A DNA stretch of 52,520 bases from Micrococcaceae bacterium. GTDB taxonomy: Bacteria; Actinomycetota; Actinomycetes; Actinomycetales; Micrococcaceae. The notes beneath the pieces were generated by a model. It did not search any database, had not been told where the DNA came from, and was given only the letters and a program-made list of their open reading frames with translations. Within the stretch, counting starts at the first letter, position 1, and the number at the start of each line of letters is the position of its first letter. Shown here in pieces: positions 36,102-44,460 of the stretch. The position numbers were made by a program, and so were the translations under genes. The stretch covers positions 1 through 52,520 of the forward strand of contig JAODMR010000075.1 in assembly GCA_025465475.1 (NCBI GenBank), read 5' to 3'.

Positions 36102-37483
36102 TACGTTCCTGCTCCAGTCCGGACGGTGTGCGCAGCGGTTCCTTCGCTGCCCGTCCCTGTTGTGTCTGTTCGTGTTGTGTCTGTTGGTCTTGTGTCTGTT
36201 CGTGTCGTCGCTGTTGGTGCGGATGCTGCCGCCCGGTCCGCCGGCTGCGCCGGGGCGGCGTTGCGGTGCCGTGTCCCTGCGGTCTCGATCCGGGAGGCAT
36301 GTCCGGCCATGCCGGCCAGGCGGGCGCGCTCATGGACCGATCCCAGCACGGCTTCCAGCTTCTCAACGTCCTGCTGCGTGGATGTATGCCCCAGGCTGAA
36401 CCGCTGCGCTCCCCGAGCCTGTTCTTCGGTCAGGCCCATAGCCAGCAGCACGTGGGAGGGGCGCGGCACGCCGGCCGTGCAGGCCGACCCGGTGGAGGAC
36501 TCAACACCGGCCATGTCCAGCAGGAACAGCAGGGAATCCCCCTCGCAGCCCGGAAAGGTGAAGTGCGCGTTTCCTGGCAATCGTGCGGTCGGATCCGTTG
36601 CCGGGTCCGGGCCTCGCAGCACGGCGTCGGGAACGGTTCTGCGTACTGCCTCGATCACCTGGTCGCGGAGCCAGGAAAGGCGTGGACCTTCTTGGTCCAG
36701 GTGCGCCACTGCATCCTGGGCGGCAGCGGCGAACGCAGCGATCGAGGCGGTGTCAAGGGTGCCGGAGCGCACGCTGCGCTCCTGGCCTCCGCCGTGCTGC
36801 ACGGGAACCAGTGCCACGGAACGGCCCAGCAGCAGTGCGCCGACGCCAACGGGACCACCAATCTTGTGGCCACTCACGGACATGGCGGCCAGGCCCGACC
36901 CGGCGAAGTCCACGGGTACCGAAGCGAACGCCTGTACGGCGTCCGAGTGGACCGGCACCCCGAACCGGGACGCCAGTGCCGTGATCGCCGGGATGGGCTG
37001 CAGGGAGCCTACTTCGTTGTTGGCCCACATGACGCTGATTAGGGCGACGGTCTCGGGCGCTGCTTCAAGTTCCGCCTCGAGCACATCCAGGCGCAGCAGG
37101 CCCCGTTCGTCGACGGGCAACCAGACAGCCTCGGCTCCCTCATGCTGTTCCAGCCATTCAACGGTGTCCTGCACGGCCGCGTGCTCGATGGAGCTGACCA
37201 GAATCCGGTTCCGTCGGGGGTCGGCTGCACGCCTGGACCAATACAGTCCCTTGACGGCCAGGTTGTCAGCCTCGGTGCCGCCGGAGGTGAAGATGACCTC
37301 AGAGGGGGAGGCGCCGGCCGCGGCAGCCAGGGTTTCCCGTGACTGTTCCACCACGGCGCGGGCACGACGGCCGGAGCCGTGCAGGGAGGACGGATTTCCG
37401 CTGCGGCTGAGTTCGGAGGTGAGTGCGGCGAGGGCCGGGGCCGACAAGGGCGTGGTCGCCGCGTGGTCAAGATACACGGGCAC
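36101..37483 (-). CDS. Cysteine desulfurase, IscS/NifS family
   Basis: PLP enzyme that releases sulfane sulfur from cysteine for tRNA thiolation (MnmA next door) and Fe-S clusters. Of 460 residues the first about 390 are the enzyme: [12 protein letters not shown] at the start, PLP lysine in [20 protein letters not shown], and active-site Cys in [12 protein letters not shown]. The last about 70 residues are an unusual low-complexity tail; four 15-bp repeats (36158-36217) encode Thr/Asp/Arg. Start is GTG 37483, with no ribosome site but TAGAAT 6 nt upstream (leaderless). Confidence 0.93.
   Translation of the reverse strand: MPVYLDHAATTPLSAPALAALTSELSRSGNPSSLHGSGRRARAVVEQSRETLAAAAGASPSEVIFTSGGTEADNLAVKGLYWSRRAADPRRNRILVSSIEHAAVQDTVEWLEQHEGAEAVWLPVDERGLLRLDVLEAELEAAPETVALISVMWANNEVGSLQPIPAITALASRFGVPVHSDAVQAFASVPVDFAGSGLAAMSVSGHKIGGPVGVGALLLGRSVALVPVQHGGGQERSVRSGTLDTASIAAFAAAAQDAVAHLDQEGPRLSWLRDQVIEAVRRTVPDAVLRGPDPATDPTARLPGNAHFTFPGCEGDSLLFLLDMAGVESSTGSACTAGVPRPSHVLLAMGLTEEQARGAQRFSLGHTSTQQDVEKLEAVLGSVHERARLAGMAGHASRIETAGTRHRNAAPAQPADRAAASAPTATTRTDTRPTDTTRTDTTGTGSEGTAAHTVRTGAGT
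36158..36217 (-). repeat. 15-bp tandem repeat in the cysteine desulfurase tail
   Basis: Four units like TGTTGTGTCTGTTCG on the plus strand, in frame, coding for the Thr/Asp/Arg-rich C-terminus. Confidence 0.85.
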
Positions 37484-37489
37484 TTGGCC

Positions 37490-37495
37490 ATTCTA
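37490..37495 (-). promoter_or_regulatory. -10 element for leaderless cysteine desulfurase gene
   Basis: TAGAAT (5 of 6 to TATAAT) then GGCCAA then GTG 37483 on the minus strand. No ribosome site is present. Confidence 0.55.
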
Positions 37496-37567
37496 CCCGG
37501 CGTGAAGGACACGACACACCCGGACTTGTTGCTGCGCGGTGGCCGGGAAGGGGCTTTGATGTGAGGG

Positions 37568-38512
37568 ATGAGTACAAATTCTCCGCCGCCCGGAGTGGCT
37601 CCGTTCGTGCTGCCGCCGCTGCAGCATCCCATCCGGACCTTCGGCACCCGCAGTTTCGACTTCAGCCGCAGCGTGGCCCTGATGGCCATCATCAACCGGA
37701 CACCGGATTCTTTTTACGACGACGGCCGGACCTTTGCCCTTGACGCCGCGGTGTCCGCGGCCCTACGTGCGGTGGCGGACGGCGCGGATTGGGTCGACAT
37801 CGGCGGAGTACCGTTCGCGCCGGGACCCGAGGTCGGGATTGACGAGGAGGTGGATCGGGTTGTTCCCGTCGTTGCGGCCGTGGCAGCCCGCAGCGACGTC
37901 GTGATTTCCGTTGACACGTTCCGCCCCGAAGTGGCCCGGCTCAGTATCGCCGCCGGGGCGAAAGTCATCAACGACACCACCGGGCTGAGCAACCCTGAGC
38001 TGGCCTCCGTGGTGGCGGAGGGTGGCGCCCATCTGGTCCTGACACACAGCCTGGCTGCCCCACGGACCGTCTATCCGCGCCCGCACTACGACGACGTCGT
38101 CGTCGACGTGGTGCGCTTCCTGGCGGCCCGGACCGACCTCGCCCTGCGGCACGGGATGCCCGCCGAACGCCTGCTGATCGACCCGGGCCACGACCTGAAC
38201 AAGAACACCCTGCACTCGCTGGAGCTGACACGCCGATTCGCGGAGGTCGCGGCACTGGGGCTGCCGGCCCTGGCGGCCGTCTCAAACAAGGACTTCATCG
38301 GTGAAACCCTGCACCAGGAGAAAAAGGATCGGCTGGAGGGGTCCCTGGCCGCCGCAGTGGTCTGCATCCTGGGTGGGGCGCGGGTAGTGCGGATGCACAA
38401 TGTGGCTGCGGCGCACGCCGCAGTCCGGTTCACCGAGGCGGTGATGGGGTGGCGCGAGCCGGCCTACCTGCGGCACAACATGGGTGACGAGAACGCCCCG
38501 GCAGCCCGATGA
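37568..38512 (+). CDS. FolP2-like dihydropteroate synthase homolog
   Basis: A 314-residue TIM-barrel protein. It has MAIINRTPDSFYDDGRTF in place of the usual NVTPDSFSDGG, and DIGGVPFAPGPEVG where active DHPS has DIGGESTRPGA, so the pABA/sulfonamide loop is changed. LIDPGHDLNKNT, NKDFIGETL and RVVRMHNV are kept. This pattern matches mycobacterial FolP2 (Rv1207), reported not to make dihydropteroate. Another substrate is likely. Overlaps the reductase gene by 4 bp (ATGA). Diverges from the cysteine desulfurase gene with 84 bp between. Start ATG 37568; ribosome site weak. Confidence 0.83.
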   Translation: MSTNSPPPGVAPFVLPPLQHPIRTFGTRSFDFSRSVALMAIINRTPDSFYDDGRTFALDAAVSAALRAVADGADWVDIGGVPFAPGPEVGIDEEVDRVVPVVAAVAARSDVVISVDTFRPEVARLSIAAGAKVINDTTGLSNPELASVVAEGGAHLVLTHSLAAPRTVYPRPHYDDVVVDVVRFLAARTDLALRHGMPAERLLIDPGHDLNKNTLHSLELTRRFAEVAALGLPALAAVSNKDFIGETLHQEKKDRLEGSLAAAVVCILGGARVVRMHNVAAAHAAVRFTEAVMGWREPAYLRHNMGDENAPAAR

Positions 38513-39384
38513 CGACGGGACGGGCTGCCATCGACCGCCTCTTTCCGGGAGCGTTTGCCGAGGCCTCCGATGCGGACCTGAGCGCGTGGTACGAACCTCC
38601 GGCAGGTCTGCGGCCATGGGTCAGTTTCAACTTTGTCGCCAGCCTCGACGGCGCAGCTGCCGTGGACGGGCATTCCGGCGGGCTGGGCAATTCCGCTGAC
38701 CAGCGCATCCTGCACCTGTTGCGCGCGCAGGCCGACGTCCTCCTGGTCGGTGCGCAAACCATCCGCGCCGAGGGTTACGCCGGCCACCTTATTGGTGCTG
38801 CGGCGCAGGCAGGCCGGGTACGGGCCGGCCTTGCTCCCCATCCCGCATTGGCGATCGTTTCCGGTTCACTGAATCTTGACCCGGAAGCTCCGGTGTTTAC
38901 CGAGGCTCCCGTGCGGCCATTGATCTACACAGCCGAAGACGCACCGGCCGATGCACGAGGCCGCCTGTCCGAGGTTGCCGACGTGGTTTCGGCCGGACGG
39001 ACAGGAGTAGATCCGCGCCTGGTGGTTGCGGACCTTGCCGTGCGGGGACTCACCGCCATCCATTCCGAGGGTGGCCCCAGCCTGTTTGGCGCTTTCCAGG
39101 ACGCGGGCCTGGTTGATGAGCTGTGCCTGTCCCTCTCACCGATGCTCGCCTCAGGCAGGGCCGGGCGTATCGCGGTCGGCGGGCTGTTTCCGCCCGGCGG
39201 TGGCGTAGCTGGGAGGTCGGCCAGCGGCGGGGCTCCCGCTGGCGCTCAGGGGGGTCCCATTGGCGGGCCGGCAAGCGCTGGCCGGGTCGGCTTCGGAACG
39301 GAACCCGTTGATATGGCACTGGTGCACGTACTCCGGTCCGGCGACATGTTGTTCCTCCGCTACCGCCGGAACAGCGTCGACTGA
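38509..39384 (+). CDS. RibD C-terminal / dihydrofolate-reductase-fold pyrimidine reductase family protein
   Basis: A 291-residue NADPH-dependent reductase-like protein. Family landmarks: WVSFNFVASLDGAAAVDGHS (about 44-63), GNSADQRILHLLRAQADVLLVGAQTIRAEGY split here as ILHLLRAQADVLLVGAQT, and LTAIHSEGGPSLFGAF (about 180-195) with the glycine-rich cofactor turn. A Gly/Ala-rich insert near 230-260 (GGVAGRSASGGAPAGAQ) is unusual. The ATG overlaps the FolP2-like stop, so both are probably steps of one pterin- or flavin-related reaction; the reaction is not known to me. Confidence 0.82.
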   Translation: MTTGRAAIDRLFPGAFAEASDADLSAWYEPPAGLRPWVSFNFVASLDGAAAVDGHSGGLGNSADQRILHLLRAQADVLLVGAQTIRAEGYAGHLIGAAAQAGRVRAGLAPHPALAIVSGSLNLDPEAPVFTEAPVRPLIYTAEDAPADARGRLSEVADVVSAGRTGVDPRLVVADLAVRGLTAIHSEGGPSLFGAFQDAGLVDELCLSLSPMLASGRAGRIAVGGLFPPGGGVAGRSASGGAPAGAQGGPIGGPASAGRVGFGTEPVDMALVHVLRSGDMLFLRYRRNSVD

Positions 39385-39545
39385 TCCGGCGGACCTGATT
39401 CTTCAGGGAAGAAATACGCCACATTCGGGCCGCCCGGGCGTCCGCACGCGATACGGTAATCATGTAGGATCGTCGGCCCACAGAGGACTCCGAACGCTCC
39501 CCTTCCCCAGCTGCCCTGCTGACCCTCCCCCTTAGATGGACCAGA

Positions 39546-40940
39546 ATGACAACGAAATCCCCGCGCCAGGCAGGGGACCGCCTGCCCTTGCCCCTGCTGC
39601 TGGTGCTCTCCGCCGTCGGTTTCACGGCGATCACCACCGAGCTGCTGCCTTCCGGCCTGCTGCCCCTCATTAGCCGGGGCTTGTCCGTCTCGGAATCCCG
39701 GGCCGGGCTGCTGACGGCCGCCTATGCCGCCGTCATCGTCATTTCCGTGGTGCCGGTGACCATCCTGGCGGCCAAGGTGCCGCGGAAGGTCCTGCTGGTC
39801 GGCGTGATCGTCATTTTTGCGTTGAGCAACAGCCTGACGGCAGTCAGCCCGGTTTTCGCCGTCGCGCTGATTTCCCGACTGCTCGGCGGCATGGCGCACG
39901 GGCTGCTGTGGTCAACCATGGCCCCGTTCGTGGCCCGCGTCGTTCCTGCGCACAGCATGGGCCGGGCGATGGCGATTGTGTTTGCCGGGAACAGCCTGGG
40001 TCTGGCCGTTGGTGCGCCTGCCGGGACCCTGCTCGGGGCCGCCCTGGGCTGGCGGGTCTCCTTCCTGCTCCTGGCCGCCGTGCTGGCACTGCTGGCAGTT
40101 GTTGCGTTCGCCCTGATTCCCAAGGTCGCCACCCCGAAGGACGCGCCCCGGGCATCCTTCCGTCGGGGCGCCGCCCAGCCGGGAGTAAAAGCCATCGCCG
40201 TGGCCTGGCCGATGCTGCTGCTGGCCCACTTTGCCCTGTTCACGTACGTCGCCCCCTTCCTGCGCTCAGTAGGCCTGCCCGAGGAACACATTGGCTTGGC
40301 CTTGTCCGTTGTCGGGGCAGCAGGCTTGGTCGGCATCTGGATCGCCGGCCTGAACGTCGACACGCATCCGCGCCGGGCGCTGCTGACCACCGTCGCGGTG
40401 CTTGTGGCCAGCCTGGCGCTCCTGCCATTTATTGGCCAGACGGCAATCGGCTGCTGGATCCTCCTGGGTCTGTGGGGGGCGGCCCTCGGTGCGATCGGCA
40501 TCTACAACCAGGCGGCAATCCTCAGGGCCGGCGGAAAGCACCGGGACGCGGCGAATGGGTTGACAGTGCTCACCATCCAAATCGGCATCACGCTCGGATC
40601 CCTGTACGGCGCCTTCGCCCTGGTCACCCTCGGCGCCACCCTGGTTCCCTTGGCCGCGGCAGTCGCCGCCGCTGTGGCCCTGGCCATCGTGGCAGTCGGC
40701 AGGAAGTCCGCCTACCCCGCAGGTCCCCGCGAACAACGACGGCGGCGTGGCACGACGCCCGCATCGTCGGCAGAGCCCGCAACCCAACCGTCGGCCTCCC
40801 AACTGCCGCAGGCCGGCACGACGGATACCGGGGCAACGGACACCAAGGCTACGGACACCGGGTCATCCGCTGCAGGAATCGACTCGGACGTCGCCGGCGA
40901 TGAGGACATACTGGAACGCCAGAGCCAGTCAAAGCGTTGA
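39546..40940 (+). CDS. MFS efflux transporter, DHA1-type
   Basis: A 464-residue carrier with about 12 helices. It opens PLLLVLSAVGFTAITTELLPSGLLP (split: VGFTAITTELLPSGL) and has the A-like motif AAKVPRKVLL after helix 2, and the family C motif region GNSLGLAVGAPAGTLLGAALGW in helix 5, a sign of drug/H+ antiporters. The cytoplasmic tail after about residue 395 is low complexity, with three 15-bp repeats (40821-40865) coding Thr-Asp-Thr-Gly/Lys-Ala/Ser. A TAGGAT hexamer occurs at 39465; the ribosome site is unclear. Confidence 0.87.
   Translation: MTTKSPRQAGDRLPLPLLLVLSAVGFTAITTELLPSGLLPLISRGLSVSESRAGLLTAAYAAVIVISVVPVTILAAKVPRKVLLVGVIVIFALSNSLTAVSPVFAVALISRLLGGMAHGLLWSTMAPFVARVVPAHSMGRAMAIVFAGNSLGLAVGAPAGTLLGAALGWRVSFLLLAAVLALLAVVAFALIPKVATPKDAPRASFRRGAAQPGVKAIAVAWPMLLLAHFALFTYVAPFLRSVGLPEEHIGLALSVVGAAGLVGIWIAGLNVDTHPRRALLTTVAVLVASLALLPFIGQTAIGCWILLGLWGAALGAIGIYNQAAILRAGGKHRDAANGLTVLTIQIGITLGSLYGAFALVTLGATLVPLAAAVAAAVALAIVAVGRKSAYPAGPREQRRRRGTTPASSAEPATQPSASQLPQAGTTDTGATDTKATDTGSSAAGIDSDVAGDEDILERQSQSKR
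40821..40865 (+). repeat. 15-bp tandem repeat in the MFS tail
   Basis: Three units like ACGGACACCAAGGCT in frame, coding a Thr/Asp-rich tail. Confidence 0.85.
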
Positions 40941-41066
40941 GTTGGCGTGTAGGTGCGTCTGTCCTATCCGACAGAGGTTCCGCCCCTGATCTCCATCACG
41001 CAGCACCATCCGGCACCGATTTCCCGGTTCCGTTCTTCCTTCGTTCTTCAAGAAAAGGCCCGCTTC

Positions 41067-42032
41067 GTGAGTGACCGCGCTATGACGCACTACCAGGTGC
41101 TCGGCGTGCCCACCACCGCGACTGAGCGGGAAATCAAGGCCGCCTACCGTCGTGCCGCCCGCACGTCCCACCCCGACCACGGCGGGGATCCGGCTGCCTT
41201 CCGCCGGGTAACCGCCGCCTATGAAGTCCTCAGCAACAGCCGCCGTCGTGCTGAATACGACAGGTCGTATGCCACGGCTGGCAACCCGCGCAGCGCCGCG
41301 GGCCCGGGTACCAACCCCGCCGCGGGTTTCGGCAGCGGATCCACCGGCCGTACCGGCTTCCACACCACCACAGGCCCGCGGAGTCCCGGTGTCTCCGCCG
41401 GTGACCCGCCCGTGTATGTGCCGTCATTTGACGGGATGGCCCCTGGGGAGCAACCGCTCCTGTCCCCCGCCCTGGCCAGCCAACAAGTGCATGGAGCACC
41501 CCGCAAGCGCGGGCTCTTCGGTGCGCAAGCGCGGTTGCAGCGCGAGGCACTCACCATCCGGCTCCTGATGCAGCAACTGCTGCCGCACATCCCCTCTGCC
41601 CGATTGGTCAACGGTCTGGTGTCTCCGGTGGACAACGGCTACATCGATCACGCGGTGCTGGCCGGATACCGGCTGGTCCTCATTGGATCGATGCTGCTGC
41701 CCGACGGCGCCTACCGCTGGAACGGCAGCACCCTGGTGCACGGCTCCAAGGTACTTCAGCCGCCCGCCATGCAACCTGCAGTCCGCCGGATGCAGGAACT
41801 CTTTCCGGAGTGCAACGTCACCGGCTGGATCGCCGTCCACTCCGCCGACGGCAACTCCTTCCGCCCCGTCATCGACTACGACCGCAGCAGCGAACCGGAC
41901 GGGTCCGACCTGCTGCACGTGGCCAACGGAGCTCGGCTGGTCCGCGAGGTCAAGCATTTCCTCTCTGCCGGGCCCGCACCCAATGTGGTGGATTTGCCCG
42001 TCCTCAGCCGACTCCTCGGCGGCATGTACTAG
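41067..42032 (+). CDS. J-domain (DnaJ-like) protein
   Basis: A 321-residue protein with an N-terminal J domain (about 6-70): HYQVLGVPTTATEREIKAAY, the HPD motif in RTSHPDHGGDP that stimulates DnaK ATPase, and AYEVLSNSRRRAEYD. A Gly/Pro/Thr-rich linker follows, then a domain of about 180 residues (from LTIRLLMQQLLPHIPSARLV) that I cannot name but recall as common behind such J domains in this group. Start GTG 41067 (AAAAGG upstream) is preferred over ATG 41082; the open frame reaches further upstream. Confidence 0.83.
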   Translation: MSDRAMTHYQVLGVPTTATEREIKAAYRRAARTSHPDHGGDPAAFRRVTAAYEVLSNSRRRAEYDRSYATAGNPRSAAGPGTNPAAGFGSGSTGRTGFHTTTGPRSPGVSAGDPPVYVPSFDGMAPGEQPLLSPALASQQVHGAPRKRGLFGAQARLQREALTIRLLMQQLLPHIPSARLVNGLVSPVDNGYIDHAVLAGYRLVLIGSMLLPDGAYRWNGSTLVHGSKVLQPPAMQPAVRRMQELFPECNVTGWIAVHSADGNSFRPVIDYDRSSEPDGSDLLHVANGARLVREVKHFLSAGPAPNVVDLPVLSRLLGGMY

Positions 42033-42050
42033 CCCCACCCCCCCCTTCCG

Positions 42051-42154
42051 CCGAGTGTCGACATCTGCACCCCTGGCATTCCATGACTAGGGGTGCTTAC
42101 GTCGACACTCGGCAGACCGGACCCCGCCCAAGGGGTGCTTATCTCGACACTCGG
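42051..42154. repeat. 24-bp intergenic repeat, one inverted and two direct copies
   Basis: Right-hand copies AGGGGTGCTTACGTCGACAC... at 42089-42112 and the near-identical copy at 42131-42154 (22 or more of 24 identical, both continuing as CGGCAGA). The first copy 42051-42074 is inverted, so 42051-42112 can form a hairpin with stems CCGAGTGTCGAC and GCACCCCT. Between the J-domain gene and trmL. Confidence 0.8.
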
Positions 42155-42188
42155 CAGATGGGCAGCGGTGGGTGGGCGCGGGAGCGCC

Positions 42189-42194
42189 TAAGCT
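42189..42194 (+). promoter_or_regulatory. -10 element for leaderless trmL
   Basis: TAAGCT, then GGACTG, then GTG 42201. No ribosome site is present in front of the GTG. Confidence 0.5.
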
Positions 42195-42200
42195 GGACTG

Positions 42201-42668
42201 GTGTTCCGCATCCTCTTCCACACGCCGGAAATTCCCGGCAATACGGGCAACGCCATTCGCCTGGCAGCCATCACCGGCGCAGAACTGCACCTGGTCGAAC
42301 CGTTGGGATTCGAGCTGGAGGACTCCAAGCTCCGCCGTGCCGGCCTCGACTACCACGACCTCGCAGTCCTGCATGTGCATCGAAACCTTGAGGACGCCTG
42401 GCGGGCGCTGAGCCCCGAGCGGGTATACGCCTTCACCTCGGACGGCGAACGGTCCTACACGGACATTTCCTACCAGCCCTCCGACGTGCTGCTTTTTGGA
42501 CCTGAATCCGTTGGCCTGCCCGCGGAGGTCAAGCAGGACCCGCACGTCACAGCCAGGGTCCGGCTTCCGATGCTGCCGGGCCTGCGCTCCCTGAACCTAG
42601 CCAACTCAGCCTCGATCGCCCTGTACGAAGCCTGGCGCCAAAACGGATTCGCCGGCGCCAAGCTCTGA
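42201..42668 (+). CDS. trmL: tRNA (cytidine(34)-2'-O)-methyltransferase TrmL
   Basis: SPOUT-family enzyme that methylates the wobble ribose of tRNA-Leu. The 155-residue protein matches over its whole length: FHTPEIPGNTGNAIRLAA (about 6-23), LVEPLGFELEDSKLRRAGLD (about 32-51), the knot region LLFGPESVGLPAEV, and LPMLPGLRSLNLANSASIAL. GTG 42201 is the start required by the FRILFHTPEIPGN opening. Confidence 0.94.
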   Translation: MFRILFHTPEIPGNTGNAIRLAAITGAELHLVEPLGFELEDSKLRRAGLDYHDLAVLHVHRNLEDAWRALSPERVYAFTSDGERSYTDISYQPSDVLLFGPESVGLPAEVKQDPHVTARVRLPMLPGLRSLNLANSASIALYEAWRQNGFAGAKL

Positions 42669-42724
42669 CCTGCCGGACCGAACCCACTCACGGATTCGTA
42701 TCCCGGCCCCGCGTCCCCACCCGG

Positions 42725-42776
42725 CTACCGAGAACATTGCAGAACCACCAAGAACTTTGCAGAACCACGCAGAGCA
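42725..42776. repeat. Short direct repeat in the trmL to methyltransferase gap
   Basis: GAACATTGCAGAACCAC and GAACTTTGCAGAACCAC follow each other with 5 nt between. This 204-bp gap has no supported gene; a strong GGAGG ribosome site for the next gene lies at its end. Confidence 0.6.
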
Positions 42777-42872
42777 CGCAAGGCTCCGGAGCTGACGGCG
42801 GGGAGTCCGGCCAACATCGATACCGGCACCCTCGAAAACGTCCCAACCCGTGTCCAACCATGGAGGAAATCA

Positions 42873-43673
42873 ATGTCAGCTCGTGATCCAGGCCTGGCCT
42901 TCACCGACGGTGCACTGCAGTTTGAAGCTTGGTCGGAGACCCTTTGGGACCCCGTCGCGCGGGACCTCGTGGCAGCCGCGGCTCTCCTCCCGGGTGAACG
43001 CGTGCTGGACGCGTGCTGCGGCACGGGTGCTGCGACCCTCCCCGCTGCGGAGGCCGTCGGGAACTCCGGCAGCGTTGACGGCGTCGACCTCTCCACCGGC
43101 CTGCTCCGGTTGGCGGCAGCCAAGCTCGGCCGGCAGCGGGTCCTGAACACCACCCTGACCGAAGCGGATGTAACCCGCTGGCGTGGCCACCGCACTTTCG
43201 ACGCGGTGCTGTGTTCCTACAGCATGTTCTTCTTTTCGGACATGGAGGCAGGCGCCGAGCACCTTGCGAGCCTGCTGCGGCCCGGCGGCCGGCTGGTCGC
43301 CAGCACCTGGGCGGCTGGCGCGCTTGAACCGTTTGCCCAGCGGATCCTCGACGCCGCCATCACGGAACGTCCCCGCCTGAAGGACGTTCTGCCCATGCCC
43401 AACTGGAACATGGCGAAGGTCAACACCGCCGACAGCTACGCCCAATGGTTGCGCGAACGCGGCCTGGTGGACGTGCGGGTGGAAGTGCATCCCTTCTCAT
43501 TGACGGTCGACGACGAGATGGCCTGGACTTTGGTGATGGGCAGCGGCTGGCGAACGCTGCTGCCCCGCGACCCCGACGCCGTAGCCCGGGTACGACGGTT
43601 GTTCGTTCAGTCAGTGGGTCCCCAGGTGCAGATGAACTCGGACACCCTGATCGGCATCGGTCACCGGCCCTGA
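42873..43673 (+). CDS. Class I SAM-dependent methyltransferase, UbiE-like
   Basis: A 266-residue cytoplasmic enzyme. The SAM-binding motif I is VLDACCGTGAATLPAAEAVG (about 46-65, with C-C replacing the commoner C-G), acidic loop DGVDLSTGLL, and post-motif SMFFFSDMEAGAEHLASLLRPGG. Substrate unknown. GGAGG precedes ATG 42873 well. No upstream gene on the same strand is close enough to be an operon partner; sigK follows after 161 bp. Confidence 0.87.
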   Translation: MSARDPGLAFTDGALQFEAWSETLWDPVARDLVAAAALLPGERVLDACCGTGAATLPAAEAVGNSGSVDGVDLSTGLLRLAAAKLGRQRVLNTTLTEADVTRWRGHRTFDAVLCSYSMFFFSDMEAGAEHLASLLRPGGRLVASTWAAGALEPFAQRILDAAITERPRLKDVLPMPNWNMAKVNTADSYAQWLRERGLVDVRVEVHPFSLTVDDEMAWTLVMGSGWRTLLPRDPDAVARVRRLFVQSVGPQVQMNSDTLIGIGHRP

Positions 43674-43820
43674 GATTGCCACCCATCCGTGGACCGGTCG
43701 GCTCCGAATGACAGGTGAGCCAATCGGACAACGGAAGGAGGAGACATGCACCCTGGTGACGTTGACCGGACGGGTACCGGATCACATGAAAGTTGGGGCA
43801 GGTCCTTCGACGGGGGCGCC

Positions 43821-43826
43821 TATGCT
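43821..43826 (+). promoter_or_regulatory. Possible -10 element directly before sigK
   Basis: TATGCT is followed by TGGACACA and ATG 43835. No ribosome site precedes this ATG, so a leaderless or near-leaderless mRNA is plausible. No clear -35. Confidence 0.45.
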
Positions 43827-43834
43827 TGGACACA

Positions 43835-44458
43835 ATGGAAACTCCCAAAGCAACCGGCCTTCCCGGCGCCCCCGCGGATGTCCGGATGGACCCTGGCGCG
43901 GCCGGCTCGGACGAACGCGCGCAGCTGGCGAGCCTCCTGGCCCGCACCGCGGCGGGTGACCAGCAGGCCTTCGCCGACCTGTACGCGGCGACGTCGAGGC
44001 GGATCTACGGCATGGCGCGAAAGGTGCTTATCGACCCCGACTTGGCCAACGACACCACGCAGGAGGTCTACCTCCAGGTATGGCAGTCGGCAGGCAAGTT
44101 CGATCCCGCCTTTGGGAGTCCCTTGGCCTGGATGATGACGATCGCCCATCGCAGGGCCGTGGACAGGGTCCGGTCCAGCCAGAGCGCCACGGAACGGGAA
44201 GCACGATATGGGGCGTCGAGCCAGGCGATTGAGCACGACGACGTCGTGGACACGGTGACCAGCCGAATGGAGGCCGACGCCGTCGTCCGTTGCCTTGCCA
44301 CGCTCACCGACACCCAGCAGGAGTCTGTCAGGTTGGCCTACTACGGTGGATTGACCTATCGGGAAGTGGCTGAACAACTGGGGGCGGCTGTGCCCACCAT
44401 CAAATCCCGGATCCGGGATGGATTATTGCGGCTGAAGAACTGTCTGGGGGTGAGCTGA
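43835..44458 (+). CDS. sigK: ECF RNA polymerase sigma factor, SigK type
   Basis: A 207-residue alternative sigma factor. Region 2 runs about 55-115 (DQQAFADLYAATSRRIYG, DPDLANDTTQEVYLQVWQ, SPLAWMMTIAHRRAVDRVR), and region 4 about 140-200 (LTDTQQESVRLAYYGGLTYREVAEQL split here as QQESVRLAYYGGLTYREVA, then TIKSRIRDGLLRLK). Released when its anti-sigma RskA (2 bp downstream) is cut. In mycobacteria SigK controls MPT70/83; those genes are not in view. ATG 43835 is favoured by homology; a strong ribosome site at 43735 serves another frame (see rejected). Confidence 0.87.
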   Translation: METPKATGLPGAPADVRMDPGAAGSDERAQLASLLARTAAGDQQAFADLYAATSRRIYGMARKVLIDPDLANDTTQEVYLQVWQSAGKFDPAFGSPLAWMMTIAHRRAVDRVRSSQSATEREARYGASSQAIEHDDVVDTVTSRMEADAVVRCLATLTDTQQESVRLAYYGGLTYREVAEQLGAAVPTIKSRIRDGLLRLKNCLGVS

Positions 44459-44460
44459 AA

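Noticed and set aside
35610-37505. Long plus-strand open frame (631 codons)
   Set aside because: Antisense to mnmA and the cysteine desulfurase gene; no recognisable domain.
42051-42154. Possible CRISPR array
   Set aside because: Only three copies, one inverted, with unequal short spacing and no cas genes.
43746-44135. 129-codon open frame with a strong ribosome site
   Set aside because: Not listed as a gene because its sequence shows no family and most of it overlaps sigK out of frame; kept as a finding.
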